Shown here: positions 18,686 through 26,903 of the stretch, one piece after another
Layout: each line of letters begins with the position of its first letter
How positions within the stretch are numbered: position 1 is the stretch's first letter
Origin: Rhizobium sp. GN54
GTDB lineage: Bacteria; Pseudomonadota; Alphaproteobacteria; Rhizobiales; Rhizobiaceae
Direction of reading: 5' to 3'
DNA: 64,000 bases
Assembly (NCBI RefSeq): GCF_021026345.1
Contig: NZ_JAJNCZ010000004.1
Span: 124,001 to 188,000, forward strand
Notes under the pieces: generated by a model
The model's database searches: none
What the model was told of the DNA's origin: nothing
Seen by the model: the letters and a program-made list of their open reading frames with translations, nothing else
Program-made: the position numbers and the translations under genes

Positions 18686-19615
18686 ATGCCCATGTCGTGC
18701 AGCCTTGCCGCGATGCGCCTCGTGAAATCCCTGGGGACCGTGGGGGCGGTGGCCCTGATCGTTGCGACGCCCGGCCCTGCCGGCAGCCGCCAATTGCCGC
18801 CGCATGCGGAGCCCTGGCTTTCGCTCGCACAGGCGGGAGGCGCGCGCAGCGGGATCGTCCTGGTGGACGCCGCTGCCGCATCCGGCTTCCCGGATGCCGC
18901 GAGCGCCGGCGTTCCGCCGGGCACCACGCTCGAGGCCTATAGCGGTCCGATGGAGATATCGGAGGACGGCACGGTGATCGAGAACGCGATCATCAACGGC
19001 TCGCTGCGCATCACCGCCGACAACGTCGTGATCAAGAACAGCGTCATCAAGTACACCGGCACCTGGGGTATCGACGCCGAGGGCGCCAAGAACGTCACCA
19101 TCCAGAACAACGACATCACCGGTCCGGGCTATTCCGGCACCGCCAATGCCGCCATCCTCGGCAGCGGCAACTTCAGCGGCAACGACATCTCCAGGTCCGA
19201 GAACGGCATCGTCCTGCAGGGCGGCGCCAGCACGGTGAAGGGCAACTACATCCACGACCTCGAGGCGGCCGGTTCCGATCCGCACTATGACGGCATCTCG
19301 GTGCAGGGCGGCCAGAACGGCGTGCTGATCGAAGGCAACACCGTCATCGGCCGCGACACCTCCGACGTCTTCATCAAAAACGACTTCGGCCCGATCGCCA
19401 ACGTCAAGGTGACCGGCAACCTGCTGCTCGGCGACAGCGGCTATCCGATCTATGTCGACGGCCGCGCCAATGGCGGACCGATCACCGGCGTCACGATCAC
19501 CAACAACCACCTGGAGATGGGTGGCTACGGATATTATTCCGTCGATAGCTCCAGCCCGACGATCTCCGATAATGTCGAATATCCGAGAAACGGCGCTCCG
19601 GCGCCCGGCCGCTGA
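18686..19615 (+). CDS. Secreted right-handed parallel beta-helix protein
   Basis: This 309-residue protein has a hydrophobic leader (VGAVALIVATPGPAGS). From about residue 100 there are repeated short strands of the beta-helix type: GTVIENAIINGSLRI, DNVVIKNSVIKYTG, KNVTIQNNDITG and NGVLIEGNTVIG. Such folds occur in pectate-lyase-like and polysaccharide-modifying proteins. I cannot see a defined catalytic site, so enzyme activity is not claimed. GGGAAGGGGAAG precedes the ATG. It has no obvious operon partner. Confidence 0.8.
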   Translation: MPMSCSLAAMRLVKSLGTVGAVALIVATPGPAGSRQLPPHAEPWLSLAQAGGARSGIVLVDAAAASGFPDAASAGVPPGTTLEAYSGPMEISEDGTVIENAIINGSLRITADNVVIKNSVIKYTGTWGIDAEGAKNVTIQNNDITGPGYSGTANAAILGSGNFSGNDISRSENGIVLQGGASTVKGNYIHDLEAAGSDPHYDGISVQGGQNGVLIEGNTVIGRDTSDVFIKNDFGPIANVKVTGNLLLGDSGYPIYVDGRANGGPITGVTITNNHLEMGGYGYYSVDSSSPTISDNVEYPRNGAPAPGR

Positions 19616-19627
19616 GGGGGAGCGGCC
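19607..19627. terminator. Convergent hairpin overlapping the beta-helix stop codon
   Basis: GGCCGCT and AGCGGCC form a 7-bp stem around a 7-base loop, between the beta-helix gene and the opposing zinc dehydrogenase gene. The stop codon sits in the hairpin. Confidence 0.4.
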
Positions 19628-19641
19628 CGCGGAGTGTGGAC

Positions 19642-20685
19642 TTAGCCGCCGAAGGTGAGTTGCACCTTGCAGGCGACCGTGCGGTCGCCGGCCTGTTCGA
19701 AGGCCTCGACCGCCCTTTCGAGCGGAAATGCGTGGGAAATGATCGGCCGCACGTCGATGGCGCGGCGCGACAGGAGATCGACCGACTGCGCGAACTCGTG
19801 ATGGAAGCGCTGCGAGCCGCGCCAGACGATTTCCTTGCCGACCAGCGCGTTGAGCGGAATGGTGATGTCGCCGGTGACGCCGACCTGGACGACGGTGCCG
19901 CGCGGCCTGACGGCGGCGAAGGCTGTGCGCAGCGCCGGTCCGGCGGCCGAACAGTCGAAGACGACGTCGAAGGTTCCCTTGTCCTTCTGCCAGGGTGCCA
20001 ATCCCTCGGGGTTCTGCGCGACATTGACGGTGGTGGTCGCCCCCATCGCCGGCGCGCGCAAAAGGGCCGCGTCGGTCAGGTCGGTGACGACGATCTCGCC
20101 GGCGCCGGCGTAACGTGCCGCAGCCGTCGTCAGGAGACCGATCGGGCCGGCACCCGTCACAAGCACCCTTGCTCCTTCAAGGTCACCCGCCTGGGCGACC
20201 GCATGCAGGCAGACGGCGAGCGGCTCGGCGCAGGCGGCTTCCCCGGGTGACAGCTCTTCGGCTACGGCATGGCATTGGATGGCCGGCACGAGCAGCCGGT
20301 CGCGGAACATGCCCTGTTCGTGCGGCAGGCGCATGGCGCTGCCCATGAAGCGCATTTCGAGGCAGTGGATGGGCTGGTCGATGGTGCAGTAACGGCATTT
20401 GCCGCAGGGCTGCGACGGGTTGACGGCGACGAGCATGCCGACCTTCAGAGGGGTCGTGCCGTCGCCGATCGCCTCGACGTATCCCGATGCCTCATGCCCG
20501 GAAATGATCGGCTCGCGCACCCGGACGGGTCCGAAGCCGCCGTCCTGATAGTAATGGAGGTCGGAGCCGCAGATGCCGCCGGCGGCCATGCGCAGCAGCA
20601 CCTCGCCGGGGTCGGGCTGGCGGACCTCCTGGGTCTCGACCCGCAGGTCGCGTGTTCCGTGAAGACGTGCCACCCGTGTCAGCAT
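19642..20685 (-). CDS. Zinc-dependent polyol/aldonate dehydrogenase (L-idonate 5-dehydrogenase-like)
   Basis: This 347-residue medium-chain dehydrogenase has a catalytic zinc site in GICGSDLHYYQDGGFG and SGHEASGYV. Its four-Cys structural zinc loop is PCGKCRYCTIDQPIHC, and the Rossmann motif is VLVTGAGPIGLLTT. The Cys-Gly-Ser-Asp-Leu-His start and overall pattern fit IdnD (L-idonate to 5-ketogluconate), but related sorbitol and threonine dehydrogenases look similar. It is the last gene of the TRAP transporter operon, which supports an aldonate substrate. Confidence 0.8.
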   Translation of the reverse strand: MLTRVARLHGTRDLRVETQEVRQPDPGEVLLRMAAGGICGSDLHYYQDGGFGPVRVREPIISGHEASGYVEAIGDGTTPLKVGMLVAVNPSQPCGKCRYCTIDQPIHCLEMRFMGSAMRLPHEQGMFRDRLLVPAIQCHAVAEELSPGEAACAEPLAVCLHAVAQAGDLEGARVLVTGAGPIGLLTTAAARYAGAGEIVVTDLTDAALLRAPAMGATTTVNVAQNPEGLAPWQKDKGTFDVVFDCSAAGPALRTAFAAVRPRGTVVQVGVTGDITIPLNALVGKEIVWRGSQRFHHEFAQSVDLLSRRAIDVRPIISHAFPLERAVEAFEQAGDRTVACKVQLTFGG

Positions 20686-20717
20686 GCCGCTTCTTCCTTG
20701 GTCTTGGTTGGGGACGA

Positions 20718-20746
20718 GGCCCGCGCCGGATCGTCCGGCGCGGGCC
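20718..20746 (-). promoter_or_regulatory. Strong stem-loop between TRAP permease and dehydrogenase genes
   Basis: A perfect 13-bp stem (GGCCCGCGCCGGA with TCCGGCGCGGGCC) closes a 3-base loop. There is no T-run on the transcribed strand, so it is likely a processing or stabilising element or a partial terminator. Confidence 0.55.
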
Positions 20747-20754
20747 AGGCTGCG

Positions 20755-22161
20755 TCAGCGGATCAGGCCCATCTCGGTCGGCAGCCACAGCGTGACGGCC
20801 GGGACGAAGGTGATGATGATCAGCGCGATGAACAGCGGCACCAGCCAGGGGACGATCGCCATCGTGGTCCGCTCGACCGAGAGTTTGGCGACGCGCGAGA
20901 GCACGAAGAGCACCATGCCGAGCGGTGGGTGCAGCAGGCCGATCATCAGGTTCAGCGTCATGATCAGGCCGAAGTGCACCGGGTCGATGTCGAACTGCAG
21001 CACCAGCGGCAACAGGATCGGGACGAGAATGGTGATCGCCGCGATCGTGTCGAGGAAGCAGCCGACGAAGAGCATCAGCAGGTTGACCAGGATGAGGAAC
21101 ACCCATTTGCTGTCCGTCAGGCCGGTAATGGCCGTCGAGAGCAGTTGCGCCGTCTGGCTGACGGTGAGCAGCCAGGCGAAGACCGAGGCGGCAGCCACGA
21201 TGAAGAGCACCGAGGCGGTCGTTTCGATCGTGTCCATGGTCGCCTTGGCGAGCGTGCGGAAGGTCATCGTGCGATAGCGCACGAGGCCGAGGAACAGCGA
21301 CCAGAGCACCGCTGCGACGGCGGCCTCAGTGGGTGTGAACCAGCCCATCGTCATGCCGCCGATCAGGATCACCGGCGTCATCAGCGCCATGACGGCGGAG
21401 AAGTCGAAGTACCAGTCGCAGACGAGCAGGACGGCGAGCGCGACCAGGATGGCGCCATTGAGCGGAAGGCCGATGAGGGTCAGCAGATAGATGCCGATCG
21501 GCACCATCATGACCACGAGGACTTCCAGCGATGCGCCGAAGATCATGCGCAGGCTGAAAGGCGTGTCCGAACCCCAGCTCTTGATGTAGGCGAAGATCGC
21601 GACCGTCACCATCATCAGGACCGTCATGACGACGCCGGGAACGATGCCGGCCATGAAAAGGGCGCCGATCGAGACGTTCGCCATCATGCCGTAGATGACG
21701 AAAGGCAGGGACGGGGGGAAGATCGGGCCGAGCGTGGCAGACGCCGCGGTGACGCCGACGGCGGCCTCGACCGGGTAGCCGTGATCCTTCATCGCCTTGA
21801 TCTCGATGGTGCCGATGCCCGCCGCATCGGCAAGGGCCGTGCCGGACATGCCGGAGAAGACCACCGAGCCGATGATGTTCACCTGCGCCAGCCCGCCCTT
21901 CATCCAGCCGACCAGCGCGACCGCGAAGGAATAGATGCGGCCGGTGACGCCCGCGACGTTCATCAGGTTGCCGGCGAGGATGAAGAAGGGAACGGCGAGC
22001 AGCGGGAAGCTCTCGACGCCGGCGATCATCCGCTGCGCTGCGATGATGTCGGGCGCAACGCCATAGAGGACGATGTAGAGCACGGACGAGACGGCCATCG
22101 AGATTGCGACGGGAAGGCCGATGAGCATCAGCAGAAGAAAGGAGCCAATCAGAACCAGCAT
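20755..22161 (-). CDS. TRAP transporter large permease (DctM type)
   Basis: This 468-residue inner-membrane protein has about 12 hydrophobic segments. Family stretches include LPVAISMAVSSVLYIVLYG near the N-terminus and FFILAGNLMNVAGVTGRIY and GSVVFSGMSGTALADAAGIG in the middle. It forms the sodium-driven channel of a tripartite transporter with the small permease (4 bases upstream) and the binding protein. Such systems import C4-dicarboxylates, aldonates, uronates and diketogulonate. Confidence 0.93.
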   Translation of the reverse strand: MLVLIGSFLLLMLIGLPVAISMAVSSVLYIVLYGVAPDIIAAQRMIAGVESFPLLAVPFFILAGNLMNVAGVTGRIYSFAVALVGWMKGGLAQVNIIGSVVFSGMSGTALADAAGIGTIEIKAMKDHGYPVEAAVGVTAASATLGPIFPPSLPFVIYGMMANVSIGALFMAGIVPGVVMTVLMMVTVAIFAYIKSWGSDTPFSLRMIFGASLEVLVVMMVPIGIYLLTLIGLPLNGAILVALAVLLVCDWYFDFSAVMALMTPVILIGGMTMGWFTPTEAAVAAVLWSLFLGLVRYRTMTFRTLAKATMDTIETTASVLFIVAAASVFAWLLTVSQTAQLLSTAITGLTDSKWVFLILVNLLMLFVGCFLDTIAAITILVPILLPLVLQFDIDPVHFGLIMTLNLMIGLLHPPLGMVLFVLSRVAKLSVERTTMAIVPWLVPLFIALIIITFVPAVTLWLPTEMGLIR

Positions 22162-22165
22162 GTCA

Positions 22166-22744
22166 TCAATCCTCCGCGTTCTGGAATGCTTCCGGCCGCT
22201 CGAGCACGGAGTAGCCGCGGCGCATGTTGGCGATGAAGACCTGGATGGAACGCAGGAACATCAGGGCGAAGGCTGCGAGCACGGTGTAGAAGACGATATT
22301 GCGCGGCAGGGCCACGGTCACCATCTCCTCGTCGGCGACGATCTCCATGTAGCGCCACATCAGCCAGGTGCCGTAGGCGAAGAAACCGATCCTCACGAGG
22401 TCGACGATCGTCGCGAGGACGCGAGTCACCCTTTTCGGAAGATAGTGGTAGAGAACGTCCACCTGGATATGGCGCGACATGCGCACGCACATCACCGATC
22501 CGAGGAAGACCACGCCGATCAGGCAGTTGACCGCGATCTCCTCCGTCCAGGCATAGCTGTTGTTCAGCACATACCGCGTAAAGAACTGGAGGAATACGCA
22601 GCCCGTCATCAGCCAGAAGAGCGCCAGCGTGACCCAGTCCTCGAAGGAATAGACCTTCAGGTCCACGTCCACGGGTGCTTCGTCGAAGGTATGGGCAAGT
22701 TCCTCAGGCGTGACCTGAGTGTGAATTTCCTGCGTCGCAGACAT
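22166..22744 (-). CDS. TRAP transporter small permease (DctQ type)
   Basis: This 192-residue membrane protein has four hydrophobic segments and the family motif RYVLNNSYAWTEEIAVNCLIGVVFLGS. Its acidic N-terminus (residues 1-40) is longer than in most DctQ proteins. It is encoded between the binding protein and the large permease. Confidence 0.92.
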   Translation of the reverse strand: MSATQEIHTQVTPEELAHTFDEAPVDVDLKVYSFEDWVTLALFWLMTGCVFLQFFTRYVLNNSYAWTEEIAVNCLIGVVFLGSVMCVRMSRHIQVDVLYHYLPKRVTRVLATIVDLVRIGFFAYGTWLMWRYMEIVADEEMVTVALPRNIVFYTVLAAFALMFLRSIQVFIANMRRGYSVLERPEAFQNAED

Positions 22745-22771
22745 AGAGAATATCCCGTCTCGAAAGTGTGG

Positions 22772-22799
22772 ACGGCGCGACCCTTCCGGGCCGCGCCGT
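22772..22799 (-). promoter_or_regulatory. Stem-loop between TRAP binding-protein and small-permease genes
   Basis: ACGGCGCG and CGCGCCGT form an 8-bp stem with an inner CCC/GGG stem. The position just after the binding-protein gene suggests differential mRNA stability within the operon. Confidence 0.5.
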
Positions 22800-22807
22800 T
22801 GCCGAAA

Positions 22808-23782
22808 TCACTTGATGGCGCGGATGGCTTCCCAGTCGGCCTTGTCGTAGCCGAACTCCTCGAAGGTCACCTTTTCGAGCACGGTCTTCTCGAAGTCGGC
22901 CTTATCGACCTCGACGACGTTGAGGCCGCGCTTCTTGAAGTCCTCGACGAGAGCCACCTCACGCTCCTCGATGATCTTCGTCGTGCGGGCCGCGGCTTCC
23001 TGCATGACCTCGACGAAGATCTTCCGGTCTTCTTCCGAAAGGCTCTCCCAGCGGCTCTTGGAGATCAGGGTGTTGAGGTGATCGACGATGTGGCCGGTCA
23101 GGATGATGTTCTTCTGCACTTCGAAGAACTTCTTGGCCTCGATGGTGGTCAGCGGGTTTTCCTGTGCGTCCACGGTGCCGTTCTGCAGGGCGAGGTACAC
23201 TTCCGCGAAGGCGATCGGCGCGGTGTTGGCTCCGCAGGCGCGCGGCATGGCCAGATAGGCCGGCACGTCCGGAACGCGCATCTTCACGCCCGCCAGGTCG
23301 GCGCATTTCTCGACCGCCGTGTTCGAGGTCGTCTGGCGCGTGCCGTAATAGCTGACGGCGGTGATGATGTTTCCGGTCTTGTCCTCGTAGCCCTTGGCGA
23401 GGCGCTTGAAGACGTCGCTCTTGGTGTAGGCGATCAGATGGCTCGGATCGCGGAAGATATAGGGGAAATAGGTGACCCCGATCGGCTTGAAGTCACGCGC
23501 GGCGAAGCTCGAGCCGGAGATGATGATGTCGACGGTGCCGAGCTTCAAGCCCTGGTTGATATCGGCTTCCTTGCCGAGCTGCGAGGCGGGGTACACCTCG
23601 ATCTTGTAGCGGCCGTCAGTCCGCTTGGCGATCTCCTCGGCAGCCCAGACGGATTCGGTGTGGAACGGCTCGGACGTCTCGTAGACATGCGCCCATTTCA
23701 GGACGGTCTCTGCCTGGGCCGCGAAGGCGGACACCATGACGAGGGCGGTGGCGCCCAGGACTGCTTTCAAACTGAATGTCAT
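22808..23782 (-). CDS. TRAP transporter substrate-binding protein (DctP type)
   Basis: This 324-residue periplasmic protein has a signal peptide (LGATALVMVSAFAAQA, cleaved near residue 24). DctP motifs include VLKWAHVYETSEPFHTESVWAAEEI, the conserved PDVPAYLAMPRACGANTAPIAFAEVYLALQNGTVDAQENP region, and a downstream dimer helix. The Arg in KMRVPDVP is the usual carboxylate anchor, so the ligand should be an organic or sugar acid. It is the first transporter gene after the GntR regulator. Confidence 0.92.
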   Translation of the reverse strand: MTFSLKAVLGATALVMVSAFAAQAETVLKWAHVYETSEPFHTESVWAAEEIAKRTDGRYKIEVYPASQLGKEADINQGLKLGTVDIIISGSSFAARDFKPIGVTYFPYIFRDPSHLIAYTKSDVFKRLAKGYEDKTGNIITAVSYYGTRQTTSNTAVEKCADLAGVKMRVPDVPAYLAMPRACGANTAPIAFAEVYLALQNGTVDAQENPLTTIEAKKFFEVQKNIILTGHIVDHLNTLISKSRWESLSEEDRKIFVEVMQEAAARTTKIIEEREVALVEDFKKRGLNVVEVDKADFEKTVLEKVTFEEFGYDKADWEAIRAIK

Positions 23783-23845
23783 TCTTTCCTCCCGAATTGA
23801 GTTCAGTTTCCTCTTTCCCTCTCCTGCGCATCCCGTGCGGCAGGA

Positions 23846-24559
23846 TCAGTCTTCCCTTGCCTGCTCCTCCCCGAAGCTCTCAGAGAATCTCTTCTGCGCC
23901 AGCGTCAGATGCGTTCGCATGGCTTCGCGCGCGGCGGACGGATCGGCTGCGGCGATGGCGTCGCGGACGACCTGGTGCTCCTCCAGCGCCAGTTTCCACG
24001 TGTGCGGACCTTCGAAATAGCTCGCGAGCTTTGCGAAGTAGGGCGACGAGCGCCGGTCGTAGACGAGACCGGTGAAGCGCTTCAGCGCCGCGTTTCCGAT
24101 GATGTCGATGATGGCGCCGTGAAAGGCGCAATCCAGGGTGATGGCACGCTCCGGATCGCCGAGCGCATCCTGCATCAGCCTCAGGTTTGCGTCGAGCGCT
24201 GCAATGCTTTGCGGGCCGGCGCACCGGGCGGCTTCCTCGGCGATGGCGCTCTCGACGATGCAGCGGGCCTGCAGGATCTCGAACGGGCCGTCCTTGTCAT
24301 CGGCCGGCAGCGCGGCAGGGCCGGCGGCCGGCTGGCGCATGATGTAGACGCCGGAACCCATGCGGATCTGGATCAGACCCTCCAGTTCGAGGACGATCAG
24401 GGCCTCGCGCACGGTCGGACGCGAAATGCCGAAGCGTTCCGCAAGCTCGCGTTCGGCCGGCAGCCGTTCGCCGACGACGAGTTCGCCGGTTCCGATGAGC
24501 GTACGGATCTGGTCCGCGACCTGCCTGTAGAGGCGGCGCGGCTCCAATGCCATGAACAT
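23846..24559 (-). CDS. GntR-family regulator, FadR/FCD subgroup
   Basis: This 237-residue repressor-type protein has a winged helix (LYRQVADQIRTLIGTGELVVGERLPAERELAERFGISRPTVREALIVLELEGLI) and an all-helical FCD ligand domain containing the Asp/His-type metal pattern. The start MFMALEPRR (24559) is preceded by GGAGGA; a longer frame upstream lacks a better site. It is the first gene of a reverse-strand unit with the TRAP genes and dehydrogenase. An operator-like palindrome precedes it, so autoregulation and control of the TRAP operon are likely. Confidence 0.9.
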   Translation of the reverse strand: MFMALEPRRLYRQVADQIRTLIGTGELVVGERLPAERELAERFGISRPTVREALIVLELEGLIQIRMGSGVYIMRQPAAGPAALPADDKDGPFEILQARCIVESAIAEEAARCAGPQSIAALDANLRLMQDALGDPERAITLDCAFHGAIIDIIGNAALKRFTGLVYDRRSSPYFAKLASYFEGPHTWKLALEEHQVVRDAIAAADPSAAREAMRTHLTLAQKRFSESFGEEQARED

Positions 24560-24599
24560 CCTGGTCCTCCCCGCGTGCTCATCCTCCCGCGCACGCATC

Positions 24600-24618
24600 T
24601 GGTAAGGTGGCCTTACCA
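24600..24618. promoter_or_regulatory. Candidate GntR/FadR-type operator
   Basis: TGGTAAGG-TGG-CCTTACCA is a perfect palindrome with 8-base arms and the TGGT...ACCA ends of many FadR-subfamily sites. It lies just downstream of a good reverse-strand promoter (24628-24655) and 41 bases before the GntR start, covering the predicted transcription start. Confidence 0.6.
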
Positions 24619-24627
24619 ATTTCTCCC

Positions 24628-24655
24628 ATTAGATAGCATTGTCGGGCGAAGTCAA
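24628..24655 (-). promoter_or_regulatory. Candidate promoter of the GntR-TRAP operon
   Basis: On the reverse strand TTGACT (24655-24650) and TCTAAT (24633-24628) are separated by 16 bases, each 5 of 6 to sigma-70 consensus. The promoter lies inside the last codons of the LDH2-family gene, so the TRAP operon can be expressed independently of that gene. Confidence 0.55.
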
Positions 24656-25732
24656 CCGGCCTTCTCCCGCATCAGGCAGGTCCACGCCGTATCGGTCCGC
24701 AAGTTCGGCAAACGCCGCAAGTGTCGCCGGATCGAGACTGACCCCGTTGGCTTCGCGGTTTGCTGCCTCCCGCCACTCCCTGTCGCCCGGCGCCATGACC
24801 GTGCACTGTTCCCGCACCGCCGATCCGCGCAGCACCTCCAGGTAGCGTGCCATGCCCGCCTCGAAGGTGTCGCGCGGGACGAAGGCCTCCGGCTTGAGCG
24901 CAAGCACAAAGGCGCCCATGCCGCGCGGGGTCGAGAAGTCCGGTCCCTGCATGGATGCGATGTCGACGCTCAGCCTCATGCCGGTCAGGACCGCGCTCAG
25001 GATTTCGACGAGCCCCGCCAGCCCGGCGCCCTTGAAGCCGAATTCGCCGCCGAGCGGTGCCAGCATCTCCGCCTTTGCCGCGTCGGGCGTGTCGATGCCG
25101 TTCAGGTCGGAGGCGACGGCGTCCGGCAGCGGCGTGCCGAGGCTGCGATAGAGCAGGACCCGGTTGAAGGGGACGGCGCTGGTGGCCATGTCGAGCAGCC
25201 AGGGATCCTGGCCCGGAGCCGGGACGGCGACGGACATGGGGTTCGTTCCGTGGAAGCGCGTGGCGCCGTCGTGCAAGCGCACGATGCTGTCGGAATTGCA
25301 GACGGCAAGGCCGATGAAGCCCTGCCGCGCCGCCTCCAGCGCATAGGCGCCGGCGGGTCCGAAGTGCGAGGTGTTGCGGATGGCGACGGCGCCGATGCCG
25401 AAGCGGCCGGCCAGATCGACCGCGCGTTCCATCGCCCGGTAGGCGGCGAGCGCGCCGTGCCCGTCGTCCGCGTCCAGCGTTTCCACGGCGCCGAAGCCGC
25501 CGAGCGTGCGCACCTGCGGCGTCCTGTTGATCCGCCCGCCGGAAAGACCGGCGACATAGTGGGCCAGCAGGCGGACACCATGGCTGTCGACGCCGTGGCG
25601 GGTGCCGTGCAGCATGGCGCGGGTGGCCGCATCGGCCGTCGCCTCGTCGGCGCCCGCACCTTTCAATATGTCGCGGCAGAAGCGGTCCAGCGCGGCGAGC
25701 GAAACGCGGGCCTGCGCATCGGCATGCAACAT
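24629..25732 (-). CDS. LDH2-family (malate/L-lactate/diketogulonate-type) NAD(P)-dependent oxidoreductase
   Basis: This 367-residue protein belongs to the Ldh2 fold, distinct from Rossmann dehydrogenases. HGTRHGVDSHGVRLLAHYV carries the conserved catalytic His, and NTSHFGPAGAYAL, FHGTNPMSVAVPAP and MATSAVPFNRVL are cofactor regions. Family members reduce 2,3-diketo-L-gulonate (YiaK), 2-oxo acids or ureidoglycolate. Neighbouring TRAP transporter and aldonate-type dehydrogenase genes make a YiaK-like sugar-acid role plausible, as E. coli pairs YiaK with a TRAP transporter. Confidence 0.85.
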   Translation of the reverse strand: MLHADAQARVSLAALDRFCRDILKGAGADEATADAATRAMLHGTRHGVDSHGVRLLAHYVAGLSGGRINRTPQVRTLGGFGAVETLDADDGHGALAAYRAMERAVDLAGRFGIGAVAIRNTSHFGPAGAYALEAARQGFIGLAVCNSDSIVRLHDGATRFHGTNPMSVAVPAPGQDPWLLDMATSAVPFNRVLLYRSLGTPLPDAVASDLNGIDTPDAAKAEMLAPLGGEFGFKGAGLAGLVEILSAVLTGMRLSVDIASMQGPDFSTPRGMGAFVLALKPEAFVPRDTFEAGMARYLEVLRGSAVREQCTVMAPGDREWREAANREANGVSLDPATLAAFAELADRYGVDLPDAGEGRLTSPDNAI

Positions 25733-25898
25733 GAAAACCTCTCCGGGGTATGCAATGTACTATGTGCACACTAGACAAGCGTCTGGTCCCATGCAATCCC
25801 CTCTTGCACGAAGGGCGCCTGGCATTGCGCAGGCGGGGCTGCCGCAGGGCGACGTCCGGGTGCCGTCGACAGGACCGCAAGCAGGAGCGATCGGCGAA

Positions 25899-26894
25899 AT
25901 GGGAAGCAGCACATCCGGGATCGCCCCCAGGCTCTACCAGCGCGCCCGCGACGCGCTGGCATCCGAGATCACAGGCGGCGCGCTTTCCGCAGGCATGCGC
26001 CTGACCGAAAGCGGCGTGGCCGGGCGCTTCGGGATCAGCCGGGCGCCGGCGCGCCACGCGCTTGCCGAACTGGAGCGTCTCGGCCTGGTGCACAAGGCGG
26101 GGGCGAGGGGATACGAGGTGGTTGCCGGAGATCGCCCGTCGCGAGCCGAACCGGATACCGGCGGGGTCGAGCCGCAACCGGCGGCGGATCCGCGGATCCA
26201 TTTCCTCTCGAGCTGGGAACTGCTCTACCCGCAGATCGAGATCGAGATCGTTTCGCGAACCTCGCTTGCCAGCTGGCGGATCAACGAGGCGATGCTCGCC
26301 AAGCATCACGGCGTCAGCCGGACGGTCGCGCGCGACGTCGTGGCGCGCCTCCAGCAGCGCGGCATCGTCCGTAAGGACGACCGCGGACGCTGGTATGCCC
26401 CGGCGCTGACGGCAAAGCACATCGACGAACTCTATGAGTTGCGCTGGGTGCTCGAACCGCTCGCGCTGGAGAAAGCTTTCCCCCTGCTGCCGGAAGGCCT
26501 GCTGTTGCGCCTTCGGCATAATGTCGAGGCCGCCATCGCCTCCGCGTCCCCGACCGAGGCGGAGATGCTCGATGCGCTGGAGCAGGAGCTTCACGTCGAG
26601 CTTCTGGGCCATTGCGGCAACGATTCGCTGATGCGGGCGATCAGCCTGCCGCAGGCGCTGCTGGTCGCCCACCATTTCCTCTACCGGTGGACATCGGAGC
26701 TGTTCGACACCGAGCCCTTCCTGCCGGAGCACCTGGACGTCATCGACCGGCTTCTCGCCGGCGACATCGGCGGGGCGAAGGAGGCGTTGGTTCGCCATCT
26801 GCAGATATCGCGCGAGCGGGCGATGCGGCGCATCCAGGCGGTGGCGCAGGTCATCTCGCCGGAGCCACTGCCCTATCTCGAACGCCTCGATTGA
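25899..26894 (+). CDS. GntR-family regulator with two tandem winged-helix domains and FCD domain
   Basis: This 331-residue regulator is longer than the usual 220-260 of FCD-type GntR proteins. Residues 11-75 form a first winged helix (LYQRARDALASEITGGALSAGMRLTESGVAGRFGISRAPARHALAELERLGLV). Residues 106-168 form a second (RINEAMLAKHHGVSRTVARDVVARLQQRGIVRKDDRGRWY). The FCD ligand domain follows from about 175. The ATG at 25899 follows AGGAG; the frame is open further upstream. It is divergent from the LDH2-family gene and is probably its regulator. Confidence 0.88.
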   Translation: MGSSTSGIAPRLYQRARDALASEITGGALSAGMRLTESGVAGRFGISRAPARHALAELERLGLVHKAGARGYEVVAGDRPSRAEPDTGGVEPQPAADPRIHFLSSWELLYPQIEIEIVSRTSLASWRINEAMLAKHHGVSRTVARDVVARLQQRGIVRKDDRGRWYAPALTAKHIDELYELRWVLEPLALEKAFPLLPEGLLLRLRHNVEAAIASASPTEAEMLDALEQELHVELLGHCGNDSLMRAISLPQALLVAHHFLYRWTSELFDTEPFLPEHLDVIDRLLAGDIGGAKEALVRHLQISRERAMRRIQAVAQVISPEPLPYLERLD

Positions 26895-26903
26895 GGATGG
26901 CTT

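Noticed and set aside
20269-22236. Plus-strand frame of about 650 codons opposite the TRAP permease
   Set aside because: Its translation is almost entirely Asp/His/Arg/Glu, as expected from reading the reverse of a membrane protein gene.
25763-25770. TGTGCACA palindrome between the LDH2-family and tandem GntR genes as an operator
   Set aside because: An 8-base palindrome without extended symmetry is too short to claim; kept only as a place to look.
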